Of a stretch of 64,000 nucleotides of DNA, positions 1 through 13,352 are shown one piece after another (the stretch's first letter is position 1; every line of letters starts with the position of its first letter). The notes below the pieces were generated by a model. That model worked only from the letters and a program-made list of their open reading frames with translations, did no database searches and was not told where the DNA came from. Location: assembly GCA_021234155.1 (NCBI GenBank), contig JAJEKV010000840.1:16578-80577 (forward strand), read 5' to 3'. Origin of the DNA: Isoetes taiwanensis (Eukaryota; Streptophyta; Lycopodiopsida; Isoetales; Isoetaceae). Position numbers and translations under genes: made by a program.

Positions 1-511
1 AGGTCCTACAGAGACCTTGAACTCCTTAGTCAATTTAATCTTCAACATACTTGTGATAAAGGTTCACTAAATTTGCTTTGCTTTGTATATATGATCCATC
101 ATATATTTGACATGAATACACCTAAGATCCTTTTATTTGAAAAGGAATGCAATGTCATCTACATAATATTAGTATAAAATATTCACTCGAACTTGCAGCT
201 ATTTTGGGAGTGTCTACAATCCCATCTGTAACCTGACTCATTCTTTAAGACAAAGAATTAGTTGGTTGATTTATTATTTTATTACAACCTTCAATGCAAA
301 CTTAGAAATGGATATTTTAGTTATAGAATCACATCAACCTTGTTAATTGTCCATGGTAGGGTATATGCCAAAACACACCAACAGCTTTACAATGGGTTGT
401 AGAATGTGAGCTTGCAAGCACCTCGCAATTCTCTAACAATAGATATGAAATGCAAGCAAGGTCATTTGAACTGCAATTTATGGTGTGTATGGGAAAACAG
501 ACTACTGAAAT

Positions 512-597
512 ATATCATATGCAACTTTGGCTCGCCAAATCTGGTCAAAGATACAATATCATATGCAACTTTGGCTCGCCAAATCTGGTCAAAGATA
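512..597. repeat. Two-copy tandem duplication, about 44-bp unit
   Basis: The segment starting ATATCATATGCAACTTTGG and ending GGTCAAAGATA occurs twice in a row (about 512-553 and 556-597) with no mismatch, separated by two bases. The identity implies a recent duplication. No coding role is seen. Confidence 0.9.
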
Positions 598-683
598 TTG
601 GTATGTTATAAATAAATAGGCTCCTTCAAGGGAAATAATTAGAACATTTGAGGACACTTGGTTCATATTTGTTAATCTGTTAT

Positions 684-905
684 AGCAATTTGCTCCTTAT
701 CATTAGTTTGCAGCAAAATGTCTAGCATCTTACATGATGGTATCGCTTTATTTGCCGCCTTGTCTTCCTTGGCTGTGCGAGGATTTGGTCCTTAGACAGC
801 AATTTGCTTCATGTCAGTAGTTTGCAGCGAAATACCTAGCACCTTACATGATGCAGTGGCTTTATTTGCCACCTTGCCTTCCCTGGCTGCAAGGATTTGG
901 TCCTT
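684..905. repeat. Two-copy tandem duplication, about 114-bp unit
   Basis: Both copies run from AGCAATTTGCT to GGATTTGGTCCTT (about 684-793 and 798-905) with scattered mismatches. On the minus strand both copies read as a similar peptide (KAANKA... then LLQT/SLQT), so the block may come from a short coding repeat. I recognise no family. Confidence 0.85.
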
Positions 906-2336
906 GAAGATCGGCCTAGCTATGGGATCACTTTCAAACATCAGAATGTAAGTTGATGGACCAAGTTCCATAAGATTGTGGAACTTGTTGACTATGTGCA
1001 GAGTCCAAAAGCACCAGGTCCTAAAGCGCAAATCACCAAGCCAGCATCATTATTTCTCTCTTTAAGTATACCTTCTAGTTTCATAATGCAAAAATCGGCA
1101 ATGCCGAACCAAATAATGCCCAACCAAATAATGCGCAACCTTCTGGCCTTCTGCACTGCTTTTGGAGCAAGTTGCAAACGCCTCAGAATGATGTATACAC
1201 CATGAGATTTGAGACATTAAGAGCAACCAACCAGTGAATGTTAGTGAACAGAATTTACAACCTGCAAATACAACCTGCACGAAGATGCATATATAAATAC
1301 CATCCGCCCTAATATGCACTATTCCCTCATCCACATGCATTAGATGTCAAACCGTCCTCTATCCAAATCCATTAGACATGTGAAACATGCGATGCCACAG
1401 AAGAATGAAGGATCAGGAGGATTTATATGCACTTCTGTCTGACTCTGAAATCTGGCCTAGGTTAGCAAAAACAATAGGCGCCTTTCTACAAAACAACTCC
1501 CAAGAAGCATCAATGGATTCGGGCTTGCTTCACCAACATTGTGATCAAAATTTTTATCCCTTTTTGAGCCTTTGACATATGCAAAACTATGTGCACATAG
1601 AAATAATAGAAGTTCAGAGCTACATAACTAATGAAGATAGCAGACAAAGAAAACAATAAAAGATCTAGTGGAATAGGATGATGTATTTTGTTCTGTAATG
1701 ACACTGAACGGATAGTCCCTGCTGCATTGACGATCGTAAAAAAGGATGCACCTTGAAAATCTATAGCTTGCTTTCAGATATTTGTATGAAGTCAGCCAGA
1801 TCTTAAAGAAGTCATCATTGTATCTCCATTACTAAAGAGCAAATCTGTAAAGATGTCCATGAAGAATTATAAACAACAGCAGCGAAATGCGGCCCTTTAG
1901 CTGTTCAAAAATGTGGATTCAAGAATCCAATAATGTGCTGATATACACTCTTGAATTGCAGTGAAATAACCAAATAGCCTTATGTTCAGGTGCTTGAAAT
2001 TCCATAATGCAACTGTCCTTGAAACAATATATCATCTTTTGATGTACTTAGCTCTATTCCTTCCACCACATAATGGCTTGTCCACTTCAGTCTCAAATGT
2101 TTTGGATGCTCCTGCTATTTTAGCCCCTAATTTGTATGGACGCCCTAATTACAATCAAAATGAACTTGTTTTGTATCAACGGTTAGAAATGTGAGCTGCT
2201 AACTAACCTTCAGAGGCGGTAAACCTTTAGATAAAGAAGAGCAAATATTGCTCGACTGAATTCTGCATAGATGATCCGAATTAGGTATGCATGCCATTAG
2301 ATTTAAATTTCAGAAGGTATGTGTAATGCTAGATAC

Positions 2337-2840
2337 CTGAGTTAGAAGAACTGAGAAGGCGGAGCGATGCTTGATGCCCTGGTTTATTGTGAAGGTGTGG
2401 GCAGGGATGAATATGGAAATCACACCTAGAGCTATGGCAACCACCCAAACAACCTTCTTGGGGCCCTTGTGTTTGCTAGATGCACTATGTTTTACTGGCT
2501 CCAACGTTGGAGAATATGCATCAGGAGAGAGTGCAGGGCCATTGAGGTGATCGTTGCTGAGATCCAAGTATGCCAAAGTTGTCATATTGAGTATAACATC
2601 AACAGGAATTGGTCCATTCAAACTGTTTCCACCCATGGCCAATTTCTGTAAACGGCCAGTGAGATTATTTGCAGTCAAGTCCAGAGACTGCACATACTGA
2701 AGCTCACCAAAGAAAGAAGGCAGAGGATCATCTATATAATTCAATGACAAATCTATTGTACCTAGGTTTGCAGGCCATGTCTTAGGCAAGGGAGTCGAGA
2801 CATAGGTAGTGGAAGTTCTGTATCCTTGTTGTTGATGGAG
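2337..2840 (-). CDS. Leucine-rich-repeat protein, one internal exon (LRRs plus membrane segment)
   Basis: This looks like one exon of a plant LRR receptor-like protein. Read on the minus strand, two to three LRRs are visible: LGTIDLSLNYIDDPLP, VQSLDLTANNLTG and LAYLDLSNDHLNG, matching the plant LxxLxLxxNxLxGxxP pattern. A basic linker (KHKGPKK) and a hydrophobic stretch (VVWVVAIALGVISIFI) follow, as in LRR receptor kinases just before the kinase domain. The frame is open from a possible acceptor (ATAG before CTCCATC, at 2841) to a possible donor (CAG before GTATCT, at 2336); the exon is 168 codons, phase 0 at both ends. No neighbouring exon or kinase domain was found, so it may be a gene fragment. 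The protein family is clear; the splice sites are inference. Confidence 0.55.
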
Positions 2841-5800
2841 CTATAATCATGATACCATAGTATCTTGGCAATGTGTAGAAAATACATAAGGCTACTACAT
2901 TTAAAATCTATAAGCATGCCAATACCAACAGATGCCCACATCTTGTACCCTGCATTTAACAGTAGAATAAGACCTCATGGAAAAACGTCCTCTTTCTAGA
3001 AAGATAGAACAATCCCTGCATACTAACTAATTGAATAACATAAAAAAACCTTACCGTCTGCTTAACCCTGTAATAGTTAACATCTCGAATTGCTCTATCT
3101 GTTGGGAACATAATATCTTAAAAGCTCTGCATTTTGCAACTGTCATTTGGTTGAATACCATTCTTCCTCTGTCATAAATTAAGGTCGAAAATCTTTAAAA
3201 ATTCCTGTTCTCTCGTCCTAAATTATCCAGAATTGCTGCCGTGGTATAGATAAAGCATCAGTGTAGAACAAAATTGAATGCTCATTTTTCTAAAATGCAT
3301 GATGGTACAGGATACCTGACCTGTGAAATCATAATTCTTCCTCTTGGAGCAGCAAATTTTCTGAAAATTGGCCTTTGCCTTATTCTTCTCATCGGGATCT
3401 TAGACATACTTGGGAAGGTTTCTCTCACATGTTCTGCAATACCGGTCTTGCATGAGGACCTTCCCAAAATTTAGAACCATCACGCACCAAACAGTTTTCC
3501 CCTTACTTCTGGAGCTAGATACTGTCAGAAATATGACATACTGATGCCGTAATAATGCAAGCAATTCTAAAAAAGGAAACTTGGTCCTTTGAGTTCCATA
3601 ACGTGTTCGACCTCTTTCAGCAAAGCTCATACAAAAAATACCTTTCAAAGTTTTTGGCAGGCTCGGCTTGGACCAAACAGATGTATAAGAATACGAACCA
3701 AAAGCGATCTGTTTTCCTCTAAGGATCTTGAAAATAGAAGAACCCGCATCAATATGTGCCTTGTTTGGTCAAGCAAGCTTCAAATGCAATAGCACATCCT
3801 CCATCGCCACCTGCTCCATCGTGCACCATGGCGACCTGCACTAAACTATAAGATCTGGATCCTTCTAGATGCCACCGAGTTGCATGCTTGTTATGCTGCA
3901 TCATCATGCCGCATGCCATCTCGATTGAATATCATATCGAGGAAATCCATTGATACAAAATCATATATCAAATAAGTCTCCGATTTTTGGCAATCTGAAA
4001 GTTTTTCTGGCAGGTAAAACCCAAAAATCATAGGAAATCGACTTCAAAAAAATTCCAAAAAAGTTTTTGGCCAAACCGGAAAATCCCAAATTAACAAGAT
4101 TGATACAATGCAAAGACAGGAATAAAAACCCAGTGGACAATCAGATCGGTGGCGGGGCCACCCATCTAAGCATTACAAGATAAACAGTTCACACTATTTT
4201 CCTCTCCCTACAAAGAGAAGAATAATATATAATCATATTTATAGAAAAGTTACTTTAACCGGTCGAACTTCCACATCCATAGAATCATTAATAACAACTT
4301 GATCGCTCACGGTGTCTCAAATGCCCTTTGAATCGGGAACATCCAATTGTAACAATGCGTAGCGGAATAAACTTCTGAGAGTGAACTAACGCATTGAGGC
4401 CGAGCTATTTTTGCGGCGTGCAAGCTTCTTCAAAGCGTGGAGTAGACCATCCTTCTTCCAATAATTCTTGCTTGTGAGCAATGTCGAGGAAAAGCGAGAG
4501 TGTTGATCCTCATTAAGAGGATCTACCGATATAAGCCCTGAGATGGAGATGCACTCAAAGAAGCGATGAATGCGAAAAATAGCTAGAGAAGAAGGCACAC
4601 GAAATGGTAGTATCGGGCGGATTAACTAGTCGAGGCGAGATAGGGAAAAAGATGATACAACGCATTAATTTGCTATGTGGCGAGGGGGATAGGGGCGGTT
4701 AGGGAGGTAGAGACAAAAGTATGCCTAGACACGTAAGTAGCGAAGCCTCAACATTGGGAAACATCTTGGCAAGCTCCAGTCCATGCTTGAGGGCGTGGTT
4801 TGTACTTGAAAAAAGTGGGCCACTTTTGACCCTCTTGGCCGGGGAATAGAGACACAAGTAGGAAGAGATACACAAATTCGAGGACCATTAACAATAGAAT
4901 GGGCAAGATGCATACCCAATCTATTGGCAATAGCAATCATAAAATCCGGACACTTGCGGTTCTAGTGGAAAATCCTCTAAGGCAAGCCAACAAGGCATCA
5001 TAATGCACAGAGACTTACTTGGCAAGAATCGAGGAGAATACACGACATAGAAGATAATGTCCCCAAAAGAGGATCAACACCCGCTCCACAAGCACGTCAA
5101 GCGCAAGTGAAGAGTCAAACATGGCCGAGGAAAAAAATTATTATCTTTATCCAAAACTTTTAGAGGCGCATAGTGAGGAAGACCCGGTCTCACGAAGGTG
5201 ATGTTTTAGCCGTAATCCAACTCTCGAGATCAAAAACTGTCCCAGTGAAATGGCAAACAAGCGCATGAGACACAAGGTTTTGAACACACTTTGCAAATGA
5301 GCATTATGATCAATTTTCGACAAGCGGTAGGCCAGCACGTGTAAAAGCATTTGAACAACTGGCGAGTCTCATAGAATACACCGGGGAGGCAAGCCCGAAT
5401 ATCCATACGATCATCTTGTGCTTGTAACTCATTTAGATACGAGCTCACTTCTTTCTTATTATTACGTACCATAATATTCAATGCGGCGGCCGGATACGAG
5501 CAGCGGTGCATACTGGGATGTCAAATCCGTTTGATCAATGGCTAAATCGTGTAGAAGGCATCTAACCTGACATCGAAGAGCCCCAAGGAGCTTGAGAAGA
5601 AGCGGACATACTCAGTAGTAGACAAACAAGAAGAAGCAATAGTAGAAGTGTTTCTGATGGTCTCTACTTGAGAAGTAGACAAAGGTGTGATTTAGAAAGA
5701 GGGGGAAAGTTTTGCAAGCTTGTGCTCATATCAAGAAGAGAAGGGTCAAAAAAAAGAGGATTGAGGCGAGAATTATTGGGTAAATTAGGGGCGGCAAAAG

Positions 5801-7283
5801 GAGAATTCATATCATCGCGCAAAGAAGAAGTAGAAGCACCACCTACCACTTTCTTGGGACGACGTGCCAGGAAGCTATTTTCTTATGATATAGGAGGATA
5901 ATAGAAAGTACATCATTGTGGGAGGCATGTAAAAGAATTCCACATAAGCGCATGTATTATAAGCTTTAATGTAGATCCTAAGAACTGCATAGAGTTTGCC
6001 ATATGTATATGTATCATAGGGAACTAAGTTAAATAACAACGATAAGGTTAGGTAGCATGTTAATTAATCCTTTGCAAGGATGCAATTCCTTCTAAGGATA
6101 AGTATATGACCTCAGGGTCCTTATAAATATAAATAGAAAATAGAATTCAGATATACTTAAGTGTATCTTAGTATATACTTTCAAGGAAGAGAATAAGAAG
6201 CACATCTAATTCTTGTATATGATAATTAAAACCTTGTCTATGTAACAATAGGTCTAAATTAGGATTATTGTTTAATAATCGCGATCTAAAAGTCGTTAAA
6301 TATTGTAAAGCTTAGAGTAAATATAATTGTACTATCGGAAGTAATATATCTGATACTATGATAATGTTAATTCGAAAATATTACCTTAATTATATTAATC
6401 GTGATGCATTAAAGGAGCCAGTGAGAAATCATCACGGGGTTTCAAGTTAGTCTATGTATGCGAGGGTTTACGTATGGACATTAGATGATGAGATCCGCAG
6501 CGGTGTTGTCTAGGGCGTGGTGTGTTGCCAATGTAGCCATGGCCATGTTGGTTTGCTTAGGTTTAGCCAAATGGTGACATTGGCGATGATGAGACCATCT
6601 TAAATGGTTCTCTAGCAAAATCTTTTTGTAATGTCGCATGACCATAGGAAAGGTCATCACGAAGTGGAAGCGAACATAGGCGATGATGAGATCGGAGAGA
6701 TGTTCTCTAGCTTAAATCCCATAGCCATGGTGCTTGGGGGTGAGGTCATGCATAAGGTAGCATCAATCATGGGCAATGATAGGATCGTCTTAAGCTCAAA
6801 CCTTATGCTTAAAACCCTTTGGGGCCATGATCGACCGCAGGTTAGGTAGAAACTTGCAGGCTAGTAGTTGCTCAAGGAGGTAGGTTTAAGCATTATAGGT
6901 ATTTGTCTCCATGGCCGCGATGGAAGAAGCATCCTCTTCCCTCTGTAGGAGATTAGTCTTGCATCCATTTAGGAAATTAATATGGGTGAATCCCTAATAA
7001 CCAACTTTAGATTAGTATTTGGCGTGGTGTGATTAAAGCCGGGCCAATGAGACGAAGAGCAGAGCGGGGAGTAGCATCCGCGAGCACTTGTAATACATAA
7101 ATGCCATTATGTATTACAAAGGCGAAGGCAATTAGAACATTAAAATTTTGACTTGATAATGTAAAAAATAAGGCAATTTTAAAAGCCTTATAAATTAAAA
7201 TAATACTATAAGTAATACGGTAATATAAAGTGGGGGAGGAAATTCCAAAGGTGGGGAGAGCAGGATGCCGCGGACGACATCAA
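2841..7283. other. Intergenic, probable decayed transposon sequence
   Basis: No gene is recognised. Minus-strand frames of 60-93 codons cluster between 4386 and 5849 with similar base composition. They look like broken pieces of one longer coding region, perhaps an element, but I see no gag, protease, RT or integrase motif. Around 6100-6240 an AT-rich stretch carries TATA-like sequence (CCTTATAAATATAAATAG), which could be an LTR promoter; this is weak. Confidence 0.4.
3985..4110. repeat. Dispersed repeat, related to 19055-19165
   Basis: This block shares phrases such as AATTCCAAAAAAGTTTTTGG and AATCCCAAATTAA...GATTGAT with 19080-19165 (ATTCAAAAACTTTTTTGTC, AATCCCAAATTAAAAGAGTTGAT), in the same orientation. 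It is a diverged interspersed repeat of unknown class. Confidence 0.5.
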
Positions 7284-7310
7284 TTTAAGGTGGGGAGAAT
7301 GTGGCGTTCC
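7284..7310 (+). mobile_element. Possible polypurine tract and LTR edge of a Ty3/gypsy-like element
   Basis: TTTAAGGTGGGGAGAATGTGG resembles the common plant gypsy boundary, where a purine tract (AAGGTGGGGAGA) abuts an LTR beginning TG. The following 200 bases contain a TATA-like CCGGTATAAAGGGG near 7500, as expected inside an LTR. I found no second LTR, primer binding site or pol motif, so this is tentative. Confidence 0.3.
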
Positions 7311-10300
7311 AATATAATATCTGCGGTATAAATCATTATATTATACTACGACTACTAGTACATGTAATATGTGGTAATCGACGTGCCAGATCTGCAAAAA
7401 GGTTGTGCCATGGGTACAACTATTTGTAGAGACCATTATGTGCACATGACCCTAGGACATGTGAACATAACCATCAATCAAATATGAGCTCTCTTGGCCG
7501 GTATAAAGGGGGAATTTGAATAAGTGCGGGTTTTCTTTGGCCCTTCGAGTTTTCGATTGAAACCTTACGCCCTTTAGAGTCAACGTGTTGGGAGTTTCAT
7601 GTTGGAGGTTATGTCGGTGAGGGAAGCTCACTAGCTAGGAAATGCCAAAGTGTGGTCTCGATGGTCAAACCAAGGACTTCCTTGATATTTTTTAGAGAAA
7701 AATGCTAGAGGTGGCACCTAGGGATCGATGGGTAGTGCAAGAAATAAAGCTTCCACCTCTAAGTCGAATTACCTCGGATCATTTCTGAGGCGGAAGAAAT
7801 GAAAAGCGGATGGAGCACATAAAGATGAATTTCGACAACCGGTAGGTTAACTATGCGGCCGAGTCAGGTCGCCTATACTTCCAATCACATTTGAAAATCC
7901 GGCCCGAAAGGGGATGTAGAAACGCAAACCAAAGACAAAATCAAAGATGATCACGGGTGGATTCCGGAGCTCTAGTCGAGGTTAGCATAAAGAGTAATGA
8001 AAGTATCAACTATAGTTCAAACACTAAGTGATGTGGTTGACACTTACGGCGGGTCGAAGACAATAGATAGTAAGCTCATCGTGCGAAGTTGAGCGAGGGA
8101 ACCGAAGGTATGTTCTTCAAGCGAAATGAAAATCAGCGCCGGTAGCGATTTCAATTTTCTTTTCCTTGTCTCTCACAAGTGTGTGCTTTCTTATTCTGAG
8201 ACCTAAACACGGTTCCTCAAAATTACGGTGTTGATTTGAATGGTGCTGCGCAAAGCGTTACCTAAAAGCACAATCGACCTATCATGGTATGCGATGAAAC
8301 CATTTGAGACGCGTCTGAAATGGGTGTGTAGTATCGAAGGAGATGTTAAGGCGAAGCTTTCACTTTATTTAGTTGTGCAATTTGGTGCGTCGATGGAGAA
8401 TAGAAATATCTGAGGAAGTTTTGAGAGTAGTTCACGAATTACATAGAGATTGGGCATCTGTTTGGGATCGAGCAAATGTAAGTCATTTAAAAACGAAGGA
8501 TCCGGGGAGGTAAAATATATTTGTGAAATGCTTGGCGACATGATGGATGACTTGGGTGTTCAGGAAAGGAAGACATCATTATAGTTGATGACGATGCTTT
8601 GAAGTGTTGCTTCAATCGATCCGCGATCACTAAATCCACCATCTATCATCGATATGGTTACCACGGATGATTTTACGCTTCAAAGCTTCATTGGTGTCAT
8701 GCAAGAAATAAGCGAGGGGAAAGCGATTAGAAGATATACAAACACTATACCCACTTAACTTGATCCGGACGGGGAAAGTGGCGGGGACCTTGAGAAAATG
8801 GATTCTAGAAAGGGAACTCTTTTGATATATATATTAGAAAAATACACTTTCCATAAAAGTTTTGAATATGAAATATACTTTGCACCAACCTCATTCCCGA
8901 ATATATTGTATTCTTATATCGGCATTATTGGTTACGTATGCGTATTGTTTTTATATTATGTGTATGGTTTGCTATACTTGCAATAATTTGTATGTATATC
9001 GAGTCAATAATTTAGGTGTGTATAAATAGGTATGCATGAAATTGGCAAACCATCGACCCGACCTCCATATACGCTTGTTATTATGGCACATTCTATTACA
9101 CGCAAGATGAACCATGCGGACCTCTGCGGAGTGTGGGAACTAGAAATAGAACTTCAAGGCGGCTTGATGTCGTTGCTATGAATCGAATCCGTCGTTTCTA
9201 TCCTCGATCCCTTTGATGTTGTAATCCATCTTATATGGAATCGAGCATGGTTTGTTCATGATGACGGGATCTCAACTGCGGCGCTTTGTCGGCGATAGTC
9301 CGGAGTAGTTTTTTTAAGTTTATGTTCCATTATAATCGTTATTTATGCGAGAAAATCATGCAGCGATTTGAACCCGAGAATCTACGTTTTTGCAACTTGC
9401 TTGCTATTATTTGTCGTAAAGCACTACAATTTCAATGTTTAGATTTCGTTGTCGTCAAAAGGTGATGAGTGCAATTAATAAGCAATTTCCTACTATTTAT
9501 ATTGCCAACATTACGTCATAATATGGGTCATTTGCATGAATATTTGAATGCCTTTGCATTTCAACATAAAATGCATCTTCCTAGCCGAAAATGAACTTCG
9601 GTGCAAAAGTGTGGTTAATTCAATATAATGGTCAATAAAAGGCTTATCTGACACGATTTTGGAATAGACATAATTCCAATTTAATTGAATGATGGTTCTT
9701 GAGAGCATACTTTGTGCCTCTAACAATGTTGTAGAACTGTTTAGCCTTCATCTTATGAGCAATAGCTCGTTTAGACCCCTTCACATACCATTGAATATCC
9801 ATTTCATCACTCCTTGCAATCTTCCAATGCACCACGGCTTTGAGAACGCCAATGTACCTAAAATTACTCGACTTTTGCATGTTGCATAAACAAGTGCACA
9901 TTAGAAGCGAAAGGAAATGTGGTGAAAGGCCATCAATCATGATTAAAATACTCTAAAATGGCCATAATTGACTTATGTTTGATCTGTTTGATCCACAGTG
10001 CGAGGATGCCTTGATGTTGTTGTATGCCGAATCTGGACATACTTGCATGAGAGATGGCATGTTTGTGGTCAATACTTGCGATATTTAACTTCGTGCACGA
10101 GACTCTAGCGTGTCTTAGAATTCAAGAACAAAAAGGTAGGAAGATAAATGAAAAATGGGGAAGCTTACCGCATAAGAGCTTAGGTCCTACTTGGCCAGAC
10201 CTTTGCTTTTTAATCACCTTGACCAACCTTTTTTTTGTCATATTCCCATCTCGAAAATATTCTCTAGTTATGCAACACAGAACATTACAAATTATGAACC

Positions 10301-11025
10301 ACGAACACTGTGACAATAAACCGATCAGTCTGGCTTTGCTTGCTACGTTTCATCGAATCGATTAAGCATAGTGCTACCCTTATTTAGGATTTTTGCCGGT
10401 TGAGCGGTTTTAGAAGCGGCTTAACAACGGGGACAGCAGAAGCGGTTCTGAGCTATTGGGAGTTTGGGGCGATTTTTGGGATGTTCTTGGTATATCTGGA
10501 ACATATACCGAGGAATATCTTAGAAAAGCAAGGGATTGCCCCCTAGGGAACAGCAAGAACAAACAAAAAAAACAACAATTAATAAAATCTTTTCTTATTT
10601 TTTTAACCCTAAAATCTTTGCTTTTTTTATTTATTTTTTTTTTTTTTCCTTCTTGGATAAATATGTGACTGCATCTCTAGTCCAGGCCTCCAGCGGATCA
10701 GGCCCAAAACATCCACGAATCCTACTTGGGTCTGCTTTGGTTCCCGAATCATTTCGATCATTTTTGTATTTAAATCGGATGGTTTTGGCGGAGTTCGGTT
10801 GCCAAAATCAAGTTCTTTGTTTGCCAAATCTTGCTTTTAGTTCTTTGATTCTACTTGTTTATGTCAAATTGACCCTTCTTAGGTCGCGCCGGTTTCAATG
10901 CTTTTCAAGCACTTCAAGATCGATAAAATTCCACTCTGGATTACGCTAGCGGCATGCAAATAAAACCCTGTCATCTTTGCGGTTATTTGCCTCGCAATAT
11001 TTCTTAGTCCATCCTTCAAGAATTC
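7311..11025. other. Intergenic, no recognisable gene
   Basis: Probably decayed element sequence. Minus-strand frames at 9511-9940 overlap one another in two frames and could be one broken coding region, but I do not recognise it. The 10050-10950 frames are carried by low-complexity A/T runs. No RNA gene is seen. Confidence 0.4.
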
Positions 11026-11029
11026 TATT

Positions 11030-11290
11030 CATTCTAAGCTATCTCGACCTCTTAAGTGATGGATTGAAATTACATGATAGAAATTATTAGATCTATTACA
11101 ACTATACAATCTTCAAATATTCAATAAATAGAATAGAATAAATTGTTTTATAGATCCGCAGGAGACCAATCGGCCCTATGGGACCCAATACAAAAAGCGG
11201 CCGATCTTATTCTTGCGGGATTAAAAACCCGCCAGAAGGGTTTTGAGGAAAAGCAGGTGGCGACAATTTTTTTGAGAGCGGGTGTATTTT
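11030..11290 (-). repeat. LTR-like dispersed repeat, copy 1
   Basis: On the minus strand this contains the blocks ATTGTCGCCACC, TTTTCCTCAAAACCC, GGCGGGTTTTTAAT, AAGAATAAGATCGG and GGGTCCCATAGGGCCGATTG. The same blocks occur in the same order on the plus strand at 51525-51680. A TATA-like TTTTATATATTTAA lies upstream (11300-11315). The layout (TATA, G/C-poor leader, conserved tract) suggests an LTR or a short non-autonomous element. Confidence 0.5.
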
Positions 11291-13238
11291 TTGTATTAAA
11301 TATATAAAAAAGATACAATGTTTCAAAACAAAAAGCGAAATTACTATAGGAGAGTCTCAACTTCTTCATTACGTTCTTGAGAAACTTATTGGATGCTTTC
11401 GGGGGTAGTTGCTAACCTTGAAAGCTCATAGTAGTCCTTCGCATCATAGCAGGCATCTAAATGATGATCCAAGGAAACCAAGCGGCTCATGAAATGAAAG
11501 CCCGATCAAAGAAATAACACGAATAACAAAAAGGAACCCAAAATGCGTTGATGCAATGTCGAGGGTAGCCTTGCTTTCGAGTCCCCAAGGTCCCTACTTA
11601 CGGATAAGAGATCTTGAAGAACATACGACCCATTCATCTAGGAGCTTATCCCTAGGTAGACTTAAATAGAAAATGCCATCTACCGGTCTTGCATTGTTGG
11701 GGAGTGCCTTGATTATATCAACAAAATTCTGGAGAATTTCTCCAAGCGATGGAATCGATGAGGAGGCTCTAAGAACATATAGCCCATTCTAAGGGGAGCT
11801 CATCCCGGGTAGACTAAACTACAATACTCCCTCTTGCTGACAATAGTGAGAAATTCCTTTGTTCAAAATTGTACTTCACGTAATTCTCGACATGGGATCT
11901 TTCTAATCATCAATTCTAGAAATTTTGAATCTTTACGCTGGCAAGAAAGAAGAGAATGGAGGGGCCATAGATAAATTCTTTCCACTGAAGAGCTGATTTT
12001 GATTTCCCACATTGAAAATAGAGTGCAAATAAACTTCTTTACCTAAACTTCTGCTGATTTTAAGTTCTTCATCTTATAGGCCGGCATCAAAGCGGACCTA
12101 CCATTTCGGCGTGTGCGTGCAAAGACATAGTACAAAGCACCAAAAGAATGAAACCTCGTTTAGAGGATTACACTACAAGGCTGTCGTAGAAAAGAAGGAA
12201 TTTGCAAAATTTCAGCGGATCTTTCATACTGCTTACGGCAAATGAAGAATCAGCCCGACTAGCTCCTTAAACATGCTTTGCCCTGCGCAATCGATCCATT
12301 TGTCTTTGGTCCGATTGAAGAAGGGTAGAGCGACGCTACCCTAATGAGCCCAAAACGGCGCCATAACGACCATTGAAGCGCTTCGTGCGTGACAATAAGG
12401 CTGCGGCAGCGATTAAATGGTTGGCCCGGGGGCATATCGAGCCCTCAAGTCCAATACTTCTGAATGTATGATCCGGTGAAGCGCCACAGAAGTGGGTGCC
12501 CGGTATCATGTGTAATAGCGGCTCATCGGATCTAATCAACTGAGCATAGCATGTCAGAATCGATCATATGTCGGGCAGCTACGGAAAGTGTGACACTCAT
12601 CCTCAGCGACTCGTCTGGCGGCGGCCGAACCCTATTACGGCGTGGCTCCCCAATCCATCGACTGTCTCAATCAGGAGATGGTGGGCACCTGTCTTGAATG
12701 GAAGCGATATACTGCGCTTTTCATGGGCGGAATGTGAGCGTAAGGTAGTCTTGTGTGGGCCTCGTTCTAATGTGGAATTTATGTCTTTGCTTGTAATGTC
12801 TTTGTTTTGACTTGCTCGAGGGCCACGGGATCCCAAAGCTTCTTTGGAGAAACAAGCATGAAGGTAACATCTCGGTATCGCGATGCCTTTGTTTCTACGG
12901 ATGCATGTGCTCACGGACATTCCATCTAGATATGCACTCTTTTATCCTTCCAACAATTCTTGAGTCGTTGTGGTCCCATTGCCCTTTGCATAAGCCAAGT
13001 CGCGGTAGGCGATCATCATCCATATTTACCACCTTCGGAAATAGGCGATGTGTCTATCGAGGGCAGCTATTTGAAGTGGCGAAACCTGTCACTCACACTC
13101 ATATAACTATTTATGATCACACTCATATAATCAATTCTAATTCTATGTTGAATTCCATAAACATTTATTGTTAAAATCAAGCATAAACTTTACTACACTA
13201 GAAACCCCCGGATGTAAGGCTTAATCCTCACTTTTGGA

Positions 13239-13352
13239 AATTAGTTTTGCTCATACGCAGCTCGATAGCGCTCCGGCAATCCATCTTAATCCTCCGCGTA
13301 GAAATTGGTTTTCCTCGCCGCAGCTCCGATAGCGGCTCCGACAATCCATCCA
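13239..13352. repeat. Two-copy tandem duplication, about 65-bp unit
   Basis: Two adjacent copies share GAAATT(A/G)GTTTT, CGCAGCTC(C)GATAGCG(G)CTCCG and CAATCCATC. They have diverged by several substitutions and small indels. Confidence 0.75.

Larger units (their letters stand above)
1..2336. other. Intergenic, no recognisable gene
   Basis: I see no gene I can name. Open frames are short and uncorrelated, apart from a minus-strand frame at 792-1031 that reads through one copy of the 684-905 duplication. Two local tandem duplications are listed separately. Confidence 0.6.

Noticed and set aside
9511-9940. Copia-type pol fragment
   Set aside because: The two overlapping minus-strand frames have a vague similarity to copia C-termini but no diagnostic motif.
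10456-10949. Plus-strand frames of 70 and 137 codons
   Set aside because: Much of their length is A/T homopolymer sequence encoding Phe and Lys runs; no family resemblance.
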